A stretch of 6,247 nucleotides of DNA from Brucellaceae bacterium (GTDB lineage: Bacteria; Pseudomonadota; Alphaproteobacteria; Rhizobiales; Rhizobiaceae): contig JAIRVW010000316.1 of the NCBI GenBank assembly GCA_031253705.1, positions 1 to 6,247 on the forward strand. Reading direction: 5' to 3'. The notes under the pieces were generated by a model. The model saw only the letters and a program-made list of their open reading frames with translations, searched no databases and was not told the DNA's origin. Position 1 is the stretch's first letter. Every line of letters begins with the position of its first letter. Below, piece by piece: positions 1 to 5,804 of the stretch. The translations under genes were made by a program, and so were the position numbers.

Positions 1-1277
1 CCATTGGTTCGGTGCTGTTCATTCTCTGCACCATCGTGATTTCGCTGGGTTTTGTGGCACCTGCCGCAACATTGGCAAACAGCTGGGATACACGCATGGG
101 CGGCGCGCTGGCCGATGCAATCTCGTGCAATGCCGTAGTCAAAGCTTTTGGTGCGGAAGCCCGCGAAGATGTTCATTTGTCGAAAGTGGTCAATAAATGG
201 CGTAGCCGCACACGCCGCACATGGCTGATCGGTACGCTGAACGGTTTTGTTCAGGGCGCCAATCTGCTGATTATGCGTGGTGTGGTGATTGCTTTTGCAC
301 TCTATTTATGGAGTCAGGGCAAAGCCAGTGCCGGTGACATTACATTCGTGCTGACCGCTTTCTTCATGTTGCAGGGGTACTTGCGCGATGTGGGTATGCA
401 TATCCGCAATCTGCAGCGCTCCGTGAATGATATGGAAGAGCTGGTACAGATCGAAGCCGCACCTTACGGCATTGCTGACAAGCCGAATGCTCCTGCGATC
501 AAAATCGGCAATGGCGAGATCAGCTTTGACAAGGTGACCTTCCATTACGGTGATCATGATGCAGCCCTGTATCGTGATTTCTCGGTCAAAATTGACGCTG
601 GTGAACGTGTTGGTCTGGTCGGTCACTCCGGTTCGGGCAAGACAACTTTCGTCAAGCTGATCCAGCGGCTTTATGATGTGAGCGGCGGTGCAATCCGCAT
701 TGACGGACAGAACATTGCCGATGTCACACAGGCATCACTCCGGTCGCAGATTGCCATTGTGCAGCAGGAGCCGATCCTGTTTCACCGCACACTGGCAGAC
801 AATATCGCCTATGCCCGTCCTGGTGCATCGCAGGCCGAGATTGAAGAAGCGGCAAAGCTTGCAAGCGCGCATGAATTTATCATGCGTCTGCCAAAAGGCT
901 ATGCAACACTGGTGGGTGAACGCGGTGTGAAACTCTCAGGCGGTGAGCGCCAGCGCGTGGCCATTGCACGGGCATTTCTGGCTGACGCGCCGGTACTTAT
1001 TCTGGATGAAGCAACATCGAGCCTTGATTCAGAATCCGAAGTGCTGATCCAGCAGGCTATGGAACGGCTGATGATCGGCCGGACAACGCTTGTTATCGCA
1101 CACAGGCTCTCGACTGTGCGCGCACTCGACCGGCTGCTGGTTTTCGACAAGGGGAAAATCCTTGAAGAAGGCGATCATGATGCTCTGATCCGCAAGTCAA
1201 ACGGCATCTACCGCCGCCTGTTCGAACGGCAGGCACTGGAACTGACAAAGGGACTGGAAGATGTTATTCCGTCGTAG
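1..1277 (+). CDS. ABC exporter (fused permease and ATPase), 5' end outside window
   Basis: This is the C-terminal part (424 residues, reading in frame from base 3) of a fused membrane/ATPase exporter of the MsbA/ATM1 type, which pumps a substrate out of the cytoplasm using ATP. Full members are usually about 580-620 residues, so roughly 170-190 are missing upstream. Visible order: a hydrophobic helix at the start, a cytoplasmic coupling stretch (VKAFGAEARE), two further membrane segments (about nt 225-310 and 335-400), then a complete ATPase domain. The ATPase has Walker A GHSGSGKT (nt 621-644), an X-loop VGERG, signature LSGGERQR (nt 933-956), Walker B ending in LILDE (nt 996-1010), SSLD D-loop and the H-loop histidine (nt 1101-1103). 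All catalytic motifs are intact. The substrate cannot be read from this part; lipid, glycan or peptide export are all possible. The GTG at 12 is not a real start because the frame continues to the window edge. It converges on the minus-strand operon and is not obviously related to it. Confidence 0.93.
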   Translation, partial: IGSVLFILCTIVISLGFVAPAATLANSWDTRMGGALADAISCNAVVKAFGAEAREDVHLSKVVNKWRSRTRRTWLIGTLNGFVQGANLLIMRGVVIAFALYLWSQGKASAGDITFVLTAFFMLQGYLRDVGMHIRNLQRSVNDMEELVQIEAAPYGIADKPNAPAIKIGNGEISFDKVTFHYGDHDAALYRDFSVKIDAGERVGLVGHSGSGKTTFVKLIQRLYDVSGGAIRIDGQNIADVTQASLRSQIAIVQQEPILFHRTLADNIAYARPGASQAEIEEAAKLASAHEFIMRLPKGYATLVGERGVKLSGGERQRVAIARAFLADAPVLILDEATSSLDSESEVLIQQAMERLMIGRTTLVIAHRLSTVRALDRLLVFDKGKILEEGDHDALIRKSNGIYRRLFERQALELTKGLEDVIPS

Positions 1278-1280
1278 TGA

Positions 1281-1304
1281 AACGGGGCCAACGGCCCCGT
1301 TTTT
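1281..1304 (+). terminator. Rho-independent terminator of the ABC exporter gene
   Basis: A perfect 9-bp GC-rich stem (AACGGGGCC at 1281-1289 with GGCCCCGTT at 1293-1301), a 3-nt loop and a run of five T (1300-1304) begin 3 nt after the exporter stop codon. On the minus strand the same stem is followed only by a short GTTTC, so it is probably a poor terminator for the facing operon, although no other candidate is visible between 1278 and 1325. Confidence 0.9.
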
Positions 1305-1325
1305 ATATGCTGGAGCAAGTCGTTT

Positions 1326-1529
1326 TCAATCTTGCGGTTGCACCACTTTTCCGGAACATGCCTCACCGGCAACAAACCATTCCGTAGCGGGTACTTCGCT
1401 GAAAATGATTGTCGTATCAGTCGGTTTAATACCGGCCACAGTGTTTAAAACATCCGTGATCTCGCGGGCAATCGCCTGTTTGACTTCCGCGCTGCGCCCT
1501 GGAAATAAATCAATACGGATCACAGGCAT
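1326..1529 (-). CDS. 4-oxalocrotonate tautomerase-like small protein
   Basis: This is a 67-residue protein of the 4-oxalocrotonate tautomerase family, small cytoplasmic enzymes that form hexamers and use an N-terminal proline as the acid/base for keto-enol or enamine-imine proton shifts. The start at 1529 is chosen because it places Pro directly after Met ([13 protein letters not shown]), as catalysis requires once Met is removed; a longer frame from 1547 would bury that proline. Numbering from the proline, Arg11 in the PGRS motif is conserved. The position of 4-OT Arg39 is Thr, and Phe50 is replaced by Trp in the EWFVAGE motif, so classical 4-oxalocrotonate activity is doubtful. The ATG overlaps the TGA of the racemase-family gene upstream (TGATG), and no good independent ribosome binding site is seen, so translation is probably coupled. 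It is the last gene of the operon. Its likely role is a tautomerisation step on the racemase-family enzyme's product; this is inferred from context. Confidence 0.87.
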   Translation of the reverse strand: MPVIRIDLFPGRSAEVKQAIAREITDVLNTVAGIKPTDTTIIFSEVPATEWFVAGEACSGKVVQPQD

Positions 1530-2557
1530 CAGAGATCCATCGGCCATGTATCAGACAGACGATAACCGCCCTGAAACGGATCTGCCGGATCAACCATCAG
1601 TTGCTTGGTGCCGACAATCCATGCACGTCCGGAGATAATCGGGCTGATACCGCCCTTGCCGTTGATGTCCACTTCATTGGCAAGCTCGCAATGAAACTCG
1701 GTATCGAGCAGCGAGGTACCGACAAATTTATCGCCGACCTTCATCTGTCCTTTAGCATGCAAGACCGCCATACGTGCAGAGCAACCGGTGCCGCAAGGCG
1801 AGCGGTCAATTTTGCCCGGACGGATGGCAACAGCATTTTTGCCCCACAACACACCGTTGCGATTTTCAACCGGATCAGTGATCTGGCAGAAGGAAATATG
1901 CCCCCAGTCATTCGCCGGATGCTTGAAACCAAGCTGTTCATTGGCCGCTTCCGTGATTTTCACACCCATGCGGGCAATATCACGGGCATTATCCGGTGTG
2001 AGAGCCAGACCGAGACTTTCAGCACTCACCAGCACAAAACTGTCACCGCCATAGGCCGTATCCACAGTGATTGTGCCAAGACCGGCGACTTCAATTTTAG
2101 CATCGAGTTTATCTGCGAAGGACGGGACATTACGCACGCGGATGCGCTCTGCCTTGCCATTACGGCACTCCGCCTCAACCTCAATCAGACCACCCGGGGC
2201 TTCCAGCACCATATGTGTCACCGGTTCCTGCATCGGAATGATGCCGGTATCCAGCAAAACGGTTGATACGCACATGGAATTGGAGCCGGACATTGGCGGC
2301 GTATCCGCCGGTTCCATAATGATCCAGCCCATCTGGGCTTTCGGGTTTTTCGGCGGCACCAGCAGATTAACGTGACGGAACACACCACCGCGCGGCTCAT
2401 TCAGCACAAAATTGCGCAAGGTTTCATCCTGCGCAATCCAGCGCGATTGTTCCCAGACTGTAGCGCCCGGCGGCGGGGCAACACCGCCGACAATCACATC
2501 ACCGACTTCGCCTTCGGCGTGGCAGCTCACCACATGCACGACTTTACTAGTACGCAT
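1529..2557 (-). CDS. Proline racemase-family enzyme, probable trans-3-hydroxy-L-proline dehydratase type
   Basis: This 342-residue protein has the full length usual for the proline racemase/hydroxyproline epimerase family, a cofactor-independent two-domain fold that uses two facing acid/base residues. The second catalytic site is intact: DRSPCGTG at 251-258 with Cys255. In the first site the usual MCGHGT motif reads MSGSNS (89-94), so Ser90 replaces the first catalytic cysteine. A conserved YGGDSFV stretch lies at 169-175. In this family Cys/Cys pairs go with racemases and 2-epimerases, while Thr/Cys or Ser/Cys pairs are found in trans-3-hydroxy-L-proline dehydratases, although Ser/Cys members can be bifunctional. 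The dehydratase is therefore the favoured call, with 4-hydroxyproline 2-epimerase as the alternative. The start is supported by an AGGGAG site 8 nt upstream and by the family-like N-terminus ([20 protein letters not shown]). It lies 36 nt after the ATPase gene and overlaps the tautomerase gene. No reductase for a pyrroline carboxylate product is visible in the window. Confidence 0.88.
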   Translation of the reverse strand: MRTSKVVHVVSCHAEGEVGDVIVGGVAPPPGATVWEQSRWIAQDETLRNFVLNEPRGGVFRHVNLLVPPKNPKAQMGWIIMEPADTPPMSGSNSMCVSTVLLDTGIIPMQEPVTHMVLEAPGGLIEVEAECRNGKAERIRVRNVPSFADKLDAKIEVAGLGTITVDTAYGGDSFVLVSAESLGLALTPDNARDIARMGVKITEAANEQLGFKHPANDWGHISFCQITDPVENRNGVLWGKNAVAIRPGKIDRSPCGTGCSARMAVLHAKGQMKVGDKFVGTSLLDTEFHCELANEVDINGKGGISPIISGRAWIVGTKQLMVDPADPFQGGYRLSDTWPMDL

Positions 2558-2593
2558 ATACCAGTCTCCCTGAAGAATTGCGCAATGCGCAGA

Positions 2594-3319
2594 TTAAGTA
2601 TTGGATGCCTTCAGAAAAGCCGCAGTTTCCGGCCTTTCAGGATTTTCAAAAATCTGTTCCGGCGTGCCGATTTCATGGATCAGCCCTTCGCGGAAAAATG
2701 CAACGCGGTCAGAGACTTCCCGTGCAAAGCGCATTTCATGCGTTACACAGATCATCGTCATGCCTTCCTTGGAAAGCATCCGCATTGTATCAAGCACCTC
2801 ACCCACAAGCTGCGGATCGAGTGCGGATGTCACCTCGTCGAACAGCATATAATCCGGTGACATGGCCAGAGCGCGGGCAATCGCCATACGCTGTTGCTGC
2901 CCGCCGGACAGACGCGACGGATACATTGCCAACTTATCACCGAGACCGACATGTTTCAGTTGCTCAACCGCATTGGCTTCGGCTTGCTTTTTTGACTGCC
3001 CCAGCACTTTGCGTGGTGCGAGCATGACATTTTCCAGCACGGTCAGATGTGGAAATGCATTCCATTGCTGGAAAACAATACCGATTTTCTGTCGCAGCCG
3101 GTTCACATTGGTTGATCTGGCATGCACATCCGTTCCGTCAACGATAATATGGCCGCTCTGGATCTGTTCAAGCCCGTTTATACACATCAGCAAGGTTGAT
3201 TTGCCGGAGCCGGAGCCGCCGATCAGCGACAGCACTTCACCCTTCTTCACGGTCAGATCAATGCCTTTCAGCACTTCAAGCGAGCCGAAAGATTTCCTTA
3301 CATTCTTAACTTCAATCAT
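2594..3319 (-). CDS. Polar amino acid ABC transporter, ATP-binding subunit
   Basis: This is the cytoplasmic ATPase of a polar amino acid uptake transporter (HisP/GlnQ family). It would power import of the ligand delivered by the binding protein encoded upstream. Numbering from the upstream GTG at 3331 (subtract 4 for the chosen start): Walker A GGSGSGKS (38-45), Q-loop Gln88 in [17 protein letters not shown], signature LSGGQQQR (141-148), Walker B YMLFDE (161-166), D-loop SALD and the H-loop histidine in VTHEM (198). All are intact, and the length of 241 residues is normal. The start is the ATG at 3319, which overlaps the permease 1 stop as ATGA, a typical coupled arrangement. The GTG at 3331 would add four residues (MAKS) and cannot be excluded. 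The gene follows the broken permease, so the premature stop there may lower its translation or transcription by polarity. Confidence 0.93.
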   Translation of the reverse strand: MIEVKNVRKSFGSLEVLKGIDLTVKKGEVLSLIGGSGSGKSTLLMCINGLEQIQSGHIIVDGTDVHARSTNVNRLRQKIGIVFQQWNAFPHLTVLENVMLAPRKVLGQSKKQAEANAVEQLKHVGLGDKLAMYPSRLSGGQQQRMAIARALAMSPDYMLFDEVTSALDPQLVGEVLDTMRMLSKEGMTMICVTHEMRFAREVSDRVAFFREGLIHEIGTPEQIFENPERPETAAFLKASNT

Positions 3320-3966
3320 TGATTTTGCCACTTTCTCTCAAGGCGCGCGCCGATACGGGCAATCGGAAAACTCATCGCAAAATAGATGCAACCGGCAATC
3401 ATCAGCACGAAAAGCGGTTCCTGCAGACGGGTGATGATGGTCTGTGAGTTTTTGAGCAGCTCAGCGATCCCGATCCACAGTACAAGTGCCGTGTCTTTCA
3501 TCACGCCAAGCGTCAGACCAATCCAGCTCGGCAGCATCACACGCGTCGCCATCGGCAGTACGATATAGATGAGATCCTGATGCCAGTTCATGCCAAGGGA
3601 ACGCGCCGCACGCCGTGTGGTCTGCGGCACAGCCAGCACGCCACTGCGCACAATTTCCGTACACTAGGCCGCCGTATAAAGCGCCAGTGTGATACAGGCG
3701 ATTTTAAACGGATCAAGACCGATACGGGCTATCGAGTTAAACGAATTCACCAATACCAACTGGATCAGCAAAGGCACCGAGCGGAAAATATCGAGAATAC
3801 CGCCGACAATCAGCCCGATCCACGCCGGAGCACTTGCTCGTATCAGCCCGAAAATAACGCCCAGCACAGTGCCGCCGAGCACTGCCCAGAAAGTAATGAT
3901 AAGTGTCGTTCCGGCACCGCGCAGCATGAAGAAAAAATCATTCCACGTCATTGCTGTTTCAAACAT
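3316..3966 (-). pseudogene. Amino acid ABC transporter permease 1, interrupted by an in-frame amber codon
   Basis: This is an inner-membrane permease of the polar amino acid (HisM/HisQ) family, 216 codons in one frame and of normal length, but with a TAG at codon 101 (3664-3666). Before the stop: MFETAMTWNDFF, a first membrane helix (about 12-38), a second (about 50-75) and the start of the next. After the stop, in the same frame: CTEIVRSG, the EAA loop that docks onto the ATPase (TRRAARSLGMN, 117-127) and the remaining helices to the end. Aligned with permease 2 (AGYLAE), the stop falls on a tyrosine, so one base change (TAT or TAC to TAG) explains it; no frameshift is needed. The start at 3966 is supported by an AGGAG site (3977-3973) 6 nt upstream, which overlaps the stop of permease 2. 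The 100-residue product would lack the EAA loop and should not couple to the ATPase. Alternatives are a sequencing error, stop readthrough, or restart at the GTG at 3651, which has only a weak GGAA site. The open frame on both sides indicates a recent event. Confidence 0.88.
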
Positions 3967-3976
3967 GGAAATCTCC

Positions 3977-4642
3977 TCAATACCGGAACAGGCGCCAGGC
4001 GAGCAGCCGTGCGGAGAGTGTGAAGGCTTTGGCGACCAGATAATAAAGAACGGCAGCTGTGAAGAAATATTCGAAAGTGCGGAAAGTGCGCACATTCAGC
4101 TGCTGCGTCACGCCGGTCAGATCGCTTGTCAGTCCGACGACAACGCCGAGCGATGTCATGAGAACAGACCACACCATCTGATTGGTCAGGGCGAAAAACA
4201 CGACACGGAACATCTGCGGAATAATAATATACCACATGGCCTGTATACTGTTCATGCCAAGGGAACGTGCTGCCCTTGTCTGGGTTTCCGGCACAGCTTT
4301 GAAGCCGCCGCGAAATGTTTCCGCCAGATAGCCTGCATTGTTAAATGCGATACCGATCAGCAAAGCCCAGAAAGAGTCGATCCGCAGCCCGAACGAGCCG
4401 AGACCGAAATAGAACATATAAATCTGGAACAAAGCCGGCGTGTTGCGGGCTGTTTCAATCCAGATATCGGCAAGTGAGCGGCATATTCTGCTACCGGACA
4501 TTTTTGCCAGTGCCAGAAAAATACCAATGACCGTGCCGATCAGCATAGAGAGCGCCGCAATCTCAAGCGTGACGAGCGCACCCCACAACAGATCCGGCAA
4601 GGCATTGATAACCTGCCGCCATTGAAATGTGTAATTGAACAT
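3977..4642 (-). CDS. Amino acid ABC transporter permease 2
   Basis: This intact 221-residue inner-membrane permease of the polar amino acid transporter family forms the translocation channel, normally paired with a sister permease. Visible order: an N-terminal helix (about 18-46), a conserved loop and helix (IETARNTPALFQIYMFYFGL, 62-81), a third helix (about 91-110), the EAA loop contacting the ATPase (RAARSLGMN, 123-131, then YIIIPQ) and C-terminal helices (about 146-172 and 191-210). The length is typical. The start at 4642 gives the family-like MFNYTFQWRQV, but no clear Shine-Dalgarno motif precedes it, and a stem-loop ends 11 nt upstream, so initiation may be weak or controlled by structure. 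It lies 67 nt after the binding-protein gene and 10 nt before permease 1. Because permease 1 is broken, this may be the only functional channel subunit. Some members of the family work as homodimers, but whether this one can is unknown. Confidence 0.93.
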   Translation of the reverse strand: MFNYTFQWRQVINALPDLLWGALVTLEIAALSMLIGTVIGIFLALAKMSGSRICRSLADIWIETARNTPALFQIYMFYFGLGSFGLRIDSFWALLIGIAFNNAGYLAETFRGGFKAVPETQTRAARSLGMNSIQAMWYIIIPQMFRVVFFALTNQMVWSVLMTSLGVVVGLTSDLTGVTQQLNVRTFRTFEYFFTAAVLYYLVAKAFTLSARLLAWRLFRY

Positions 4643-4653
4643 CAGAAAACATA

Positions 4654-4700
4654 CCGGAGAGCTGGTGACAGACGCGAGAACATATGTCTCGCGTCTCCGG
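4654..4700 (-). promoter_or_regulatory. Intercistronic stem-loop between binding-protein and permease genes
   Basis: In the minus-strand transcript, GACGCGAGA (4695-4687) pairs perfectly with TCTCGCGTC (4679-4671) around a 7-nt loop. The stem extends by CCGGA (4700-4696) pairing with TCCGG (4658-4654) across a 12-nt one-sided bulge. No T-run follows, so it is not a standard terminator. Binding-protein genes are often followed by such structures, which protect the upstream mRNA from 3' decay and so give more binding protein than permease; that role is inferred here. The 3' strand ends 11 nt before the permease 2 start and may also limit ribosome access. Confidence 0.7.
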
Positions 4701-4709
4701 ATTACAGGA

Positions 4710-5531
4710 TCAGCGGTAAACGCCGGTAACGGTCAGCGATGGTGCTTCACCGGCTTCATTCCCGATCCATTTTTCATACAGCTCTTTATAGCGGCCGGTG
4801 CGCACCTGCTGATTAACAAACAGATTCAGGTAATTGATCAGCCCCTGCTCTTCGCGCAATGTGATCAGTGCGGTGTAATCAGGCAGGATCGGCGCATTGC
4901 CGACAACCTTAAAGCCCGGATATTTACCGGATTTCACTGCATCGGCAGCCACTGTTGACGTCGCCCATGTCGCATCGATCTGGCCCTGACTAAGCGCCAG
5001 CAAGGTATCGGCCTGAGACTGGAATGCGCGGAACTGACCTTTAGGGTCATTATAATCCTTCACCGCATTTTCCAGCCCGATTGTTTCATAACTACCGGCA
5101 GGACCGCCCACAGAATGGCCTTTAATATCATCCGGTGTTGCAATATTTGCATTTTCGCGGGTCAGAACAACTGTCTGGAACACGAAATAAGGTACAGAAA
5201 AACCAATCGTTTTGGCACGTTCCAGCGTATCAGACGTTGAAGCAACACCGACATCCGCGCGATTGGAAATCAGTGCCGGAATACGATCCGGAAACGGCGT
5301 TTCTACAAATTCCGGCTCTACACCAAGCGCCTTGGCAAGATCGCGGCAATAATCAACGTCAAAGCCGACCGGCTCATTATTCGCATCGCGTGATCCCATC
5401 GGCGGAAAGTCCAGCACCACGGCACAACGCAGAACACCGGACGAAACAATATCGTCCAGCTTGTCTGCAAATGCAGGCTGAACAGCCAGTGCGCTGACTG
5501 ACAATGCAAGCAAGGCATAAGGCAATCTCAT
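4710..5531 (-). CDS. Periplasmic amino-acid-binding protein of the ABC transporter
   Basis: This is a family 3 extracellular solute-binding protein of 273 residues that captures an amino-acid-like ligand in the periplasm and passes it to the permeases. The N-terminus is a signal peptide: MRLPYALLALSVSALAVQPAFA, cleaved after the AFA at residue 22. The mature part shows the two-lobe pattern: VLRCAVVLDFPPMGSRD, GFDVDYCRDLAKALG (56-70), STSDTLERAK (98-107) where Arg105 is the expected ligand carboxylate contact, GGPAGSYE (142-149) in the second lobe, and the C-terminal YKELYEKWIG (248-257). The start at 5531 is chosen because it begins the signal peptide and has a strong GGGGAAG site 4-5 nt upstream; the frame extends to 5630, but those residues do not look like coding sequence and overlap the promoter. 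It is the first gene of the operon. The exact ligand is not readable; a proline or hydroxyproline analogue is suggested by the racemase-family gene downstream. Confidence 0.94.
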   Translation of the reverse strand: MRLPYALLALSVSALAVQPAFADKLDDIVSSGVLRCAVVLDFPPMGSRDANNEPVGFDVDYCRDLAKALGVEPEFVETPFPDRIPALISNRADVGVASTSDTLERAKTIGFSVPYFVFQTVVLTRENANIATPDDIKGHSVGGPAGSYETIGLENAVKDYNDPKGQFRAFQSQADTLLALSQGQIDATWATSTVAADAVKSGKYPGFKVVGNAPILPDYTALITLREEQGLINYLNLFVNQQVRTGRYKELYEKWIGNEAGEAPSLTVTGVYR

Positions 5532-5574
5532 AAAACTTCCCCTTTTTATGACGTTTTCATATTTTATATGATAT

Positions 5575-5586
5575 ATCGTATACGAT
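5575..5586. promoter_or_regulatory. Probable GntR (FCD-type) operator palindrome
   Basis: ATCGTATACGAT is a perfect 12-bp palindrome that contains the T-n-GT..AC-n-A pattern of FadR/FCD-class GntR operators. It covers the -10 element of the operon promoter and lies 219 bp from the start of a divergent FCD-type GntR gene. A repressor bound here would block RNA polymerase. I found no second perfect copy in the gap by eye. Confidence 0.6.
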
Positions 5587-5602
5587 CTACTTAATGCGTC
5601 AA
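5575..5602 (-). promoter_or_regulatory. Likely sigma-70 promoter of the transporter/racemase operon
   Basis: On the minus strand, TTGACG (5602-5597) is a good -35 element. It is followed after 16 nt by TACGAT (5580-5575), a 4/6 match to the -10 consensus. Transcription would start near 5568, about 37 nt before the binding-protein ATG. The region downstream (5583-5557) is very AT-rich and offers other possible -10 sequences, so the exact start is uncertain. Confidence 0.5.
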
Positions 5603-5716
5603 GCGGGTGAAATTGAAAAACATAGTGCATTGCGAGGGAAAACCGGTGCCTGAAGTCGTGTTAAAAACGAAAAAATCTGCACAAACAAAGCATTATCCAG
5701 CTTATCTGCGCAGTAT

Positions 5717-5744
5717 TTGCACAGGCTGAAATTGTGAATATATT
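5717..5744 (+). promoter_or_regulatory. Possible promoter of the GntR regulator gene
   Basis: TTGCAC (5717-5722) and TATATT (5739-5744) are separated by 16 nt, resembling -35 and -10 elements and giving a leader of about 54 nt before the ATG at 5805. A second, weaker pair overlaps it (TTGTGA 5732-5737 and TATATT 5753-5758, 15 nt apart). The choice between them is uncertain. I see no gene or clear site in the rest of the divergent gap (about 5603-5716). Confidence 0.4.
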
Positions 5745-5764
5745 TCGTCTGTTATATTCAGAAT
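5731..5764. repeat. 34-bp imperfect inverted repeat over the gntR promoter
   Basis: ATTGTGAATATA (5731-5742) and TATATTCAGAAT (5753-5764) are inverted copies with 11 of 12 positions matching, separated by 10 nt. The inner 8 bp of each arm match perfectly. The repeat covers the predicted -10 and transcription start of the regulator gene. It could be an operator for autoregulation or for a second regulator, or an AT-rich hairpin in the leader. It does not resemble the GTATAC palindrome at 5575-5586, so the same GntR protein is not the obvious ligand. Confidence 0.55.
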
Positions 5765-5804
5765 AAAAGTCGCTGACCGGATCAAAGTGTCAAACGGAGT
5801 TTCC

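Noticed and set aside
1601..2266. Open frame of 221 codons on the plus strand
   Set aside because: It lies antisense to the racemase-family gene, has no family resemblance or ribosome binding site, and has unusual composition (many His, Cys, Thr); it is a shadow of the real gene.
2579..2591. TGCGCA-A-TGCGCA double palindrome before the racemase-family gene
   Set aside because: The spacer of one base cannot form a useful hairpin, and the motif is short enough to arise by chance; no regulator is suggested.
3664..3666. TAG read as pyrrolysine or a recoded codon
   Set aside because: Recoding of this kind is not expected in alphaproteobacteria, nothing in the window suggests such machinery, and a Tyr-to-stop point mutation is simpler.
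3664..4095. Permease 1 start at 4095
   Set aside because: The added 43 residues overlap the end of permease 2, do not resemble a permease N-terminus, and the ATG at 3966 has a strong AGGAG site.
3689..4477. Open frame of 262 codons on the plus strand
   Set aside because: It is antisense to both permease genes, whose protein motifs are clear, and the translation shows no recognisable domain.
5532..5630. Longer N-terminus for the binding protein starting at 5630
   Set aside because: It would bury a good signal peptide, and it spans the predicted promoter and operator; the ATG at 5531 has a strong ribosome binding site.
5678..5723. Two TGCACA direct repeats 40 nt apart in the divergent gap
   Set aside because: They are only six bases long, with no matching flanks, and are easily explained by chance.
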